Source: Neolewinella agarilytica
GTDB taxonomy: Bacteria; Bacteroidota; Bacteroidia; Chitinophagales; Saprospiraceae
NCBI RefSeq assembly: GCF_900110645.1
Contig: NZ_FOFB01000002.1
Coordinates: 186,001-250,000 of the forward strand
Length of the DNA stretch: 64,000 nucleotides
Direction: 5' to 3'
The notes under the pieces are model-generated. The model made no database searches. It was given only the letters and a program-made list of their open reading frames with translations, and was not told the DNA's origin. This document shows, piece after piece, positions 62,901 through 64,000 of the stretch (positions within the stretch are counted from its first letter, which is position 1; every line of letters starts with the position of its first letter). The translations under genes and the position numbers were made by a program.

Positions 62901-64000
62901 GAAACACGGCAGATTGTTCCTTTACCGTCTTTATTGAAGATGAGATCGACCCGACGGTAGATTGCTCAGCGGCCAACCAAACCATTGCGCTGGACGAGAA
63001 TTGCAACGGCGAGATGCCGGACCTGATTCCGACATTGATTACGGATGATAACTGTTCGGCCAATGTATTGACCATCATTCAGGAGCCCGCAGCGGGCTCG
63101 CAGTTCGGGGGAGATGGAACTATGGTGCCGGTTACCTTCACGGTGACAGACGCCAGTGGCAACGAAGTGACCTGTATGGCGACGGTAACCTTTGAAGACC
63201 AGACGCCGCCGAACCCGGTCGTTTGCCCGGTCGATCAGGAATTGAACGTAGATGATAGTTGTCCGGTCCCACTACCGGATTATACCGACGGCGCAACAGT
63301 ATTGGACAACTGCCGGGCCCAGGAAGACATTATTATTACTCAGTCTCCCGCTCCCGGAACAATGTTGATGACGGCCGGAACGGTCGTCACCGTTACGCTG
63401 ACCGCCGATGATGGTAACGGGAATACGGCGGACTGTACGTTTGACGTAACCCTGGTGGATGAAAACGCTCTGGATATTACCTGCCCCGGAGGACAGATCG
63501 TGATTGCCAGTAGCGACAATTGCGACGGTGTATTTGAAGACTATACCGCTCTGGTAACCGCCGTGAATGAATGTATGGTGCCGGCAGCAGGCGTGACATA
63601 CATCCAAAGCCCGGTAGCCGGAACGGTGCTTGCCCTGCCTGATCTGGACGTCCCGCAAACGGTAAGCATTACGGCGCTGGACCTGAATAACAACCCTTCC
63701 AGCTGTACGTTTGAGGTGACTCTGGTCGACACCTTACCGCCGGTGATGGTATGCCCGATGGACATTGACACCGTCGTACGGGCAGCTTGTGATTTCACTT
63801 TCCCGGATTATCGCGACCTGGCCGACATCATGGATAATTGTGCTGACCGGACGGAACTGACCATCACCCAAAGTCCCCCGCCGGGCAGCGGCCTGATCGG
63901 GCCGGACTTTACACAAACGGTTACCATCACCGCAACGGACCCGAGCGGTAACCGGAGCCAGTGTACGTTTGATTTGACGGTTTCTGATGATTTGCCACCG
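56929..64000 (+). CDS. Giant secreted FG-GAP and HYR-repeat protein (5' part, frameshifted start)
   Basis: Open reading frame of at least 2,340 codons running off the window with no internal stop. Signal region: ATG 56929 opens MKFICYPQ, but the rest (KEFYKLICFFALVVVS, SLSAQ) is in another frame, joined only if one base of CCCCAAAAAA (56947-56956) is removed. Mature part: a MopE-like CGNGIDDDADGLIDC motif, seven FG-GAP/integrin-like Ca motifs (GDMNGDGIPD, ADVDEDGLGD, ADINQDGVPE, ADINGDGRMD, GDFDGDGDVE, FDFDGNGTVE, ADVNGDGTAE) forming a probable seven-bladed propeller, a linker, a second CNDGIDNDGDGFID motif, then 18 complete HYR (immunoglobulin-like) repeats of ~83 aa (D-x-x-x-P-x-x-x-C-P ... 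DNC ... TATDxxGN) and the start of a 19th. Expected to be a T9SS-exported adhesin or surface stalk; its C-terminus is outside the window. Confidence 0.87.
61226..61242 (+). repeat. Dispersed GC-rich motif inside an HYR repeat
   Basis: GCACCTGCGCCCGCGCC, exact to the core motif, encodes Ala-Pro-Ala-Pro-Ala-Pro in HYR repeat 8, where sister repeats have only 0-3 residues between DNCS and the ITxTQ strand. Confidence 0.5.

Noticed and set aside
57227-63916. Many minus-strand frames rich in Val-Thr-Gly under the HYR region
   Set aside because: Shadows of the repetitive giant gene; they recur at the HYR period and carry no family motif.

Overview
The window looks like chromosomal DNA of a Bacteroidota bacterium. 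Pointers are type IX secretion (T9SS) C-terminal sorting domains, an ECF sigma/FecR/TonB-dependent-receptor cassette, a receptor paired with a DUF4249 lipoprotein, TAnnTTTG-like -7 boxes and the lack of Shine-Dalgarno sites. The fairly high GC for this phylum, the HYR-repeat surface protein and the many dispersed hairpins suggest the Saprospiria/Lewinella group; that placement is inference. I saw no rRNA or tRNA genes, prophage, CRISPR array or IS transposase.

Layout. 1-8.6 kb, minus strand: a TPR/PD40 protein, a 2-oxoacid dehydrogenase E2 subunit, a geranylgeranyl-reductase-like flavoprotein, and two secreted proteins with T9SS tails, one an M43-like metalloprotease with a dockerin-like segment. 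9-17 kb: an acetate kinase fused to a PduL phosphotransacylase, an operon of DGPF protein + ECF42-type sigma + MFS transporter, then a galactonate dehydratase/transporter pair separated by a heptamer-repeat palindrome. 17-28 kb: two proteins of unknown function, AlkB alkane monooxygenase, a CotH-like T9SS protein, an acyl-CoA dehydrogenase, a polytopic membrane protein and CinA. 29-32 kb: Era and small envelope or membrane proteins. 32-41.4 kb: FecI/FecR/TonB receptor on the minus strand, a divergent lipoprotein built of three Cys-bounded repeats, then a second TonB receptor with its DUF4249 lipoprotein. 41.4-46.1 kb: two paralogous small secreted proteins, UbiX and ClpB. 46.3-47.7 kb: a non-coding array of five ~285-bp tandem units. 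47.8-51.9 kb: an H-NOX / hybrid histidine kinase / LytTR regulator operon. 52-56.8 kb: GH29 fucosidase, SET protein, CIA30 protein, nucleoside hydrolase lipoprotein, GNAT acetyltransferase, low-molecular-weight phosphatase. 56.9-64 kb: the 5' part of a giant surface protein (seven FG-GAP-like blades, then at least 18 HYR repeats) running off the window.

The least ordinary content lies between and inside genes. A GC-rich motif (core GCACCTGCGnnCGCGCC) recurs about ten times, often as inverted pairs 80-150 bp apart, and sometimes lies inside coding sequence. A 29-bp element that includes the stop codon is shared by two convergent genes. A palindromic element appears to have lengthened a TonB receptor N-terminus. 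Heptamer arrays and a 285-bp tandem array are also present. The best candidates for a new biological unit are the nitric-oxide-type sensor operon with its adjacent repeat array, and the dispersed inverted-motif family.
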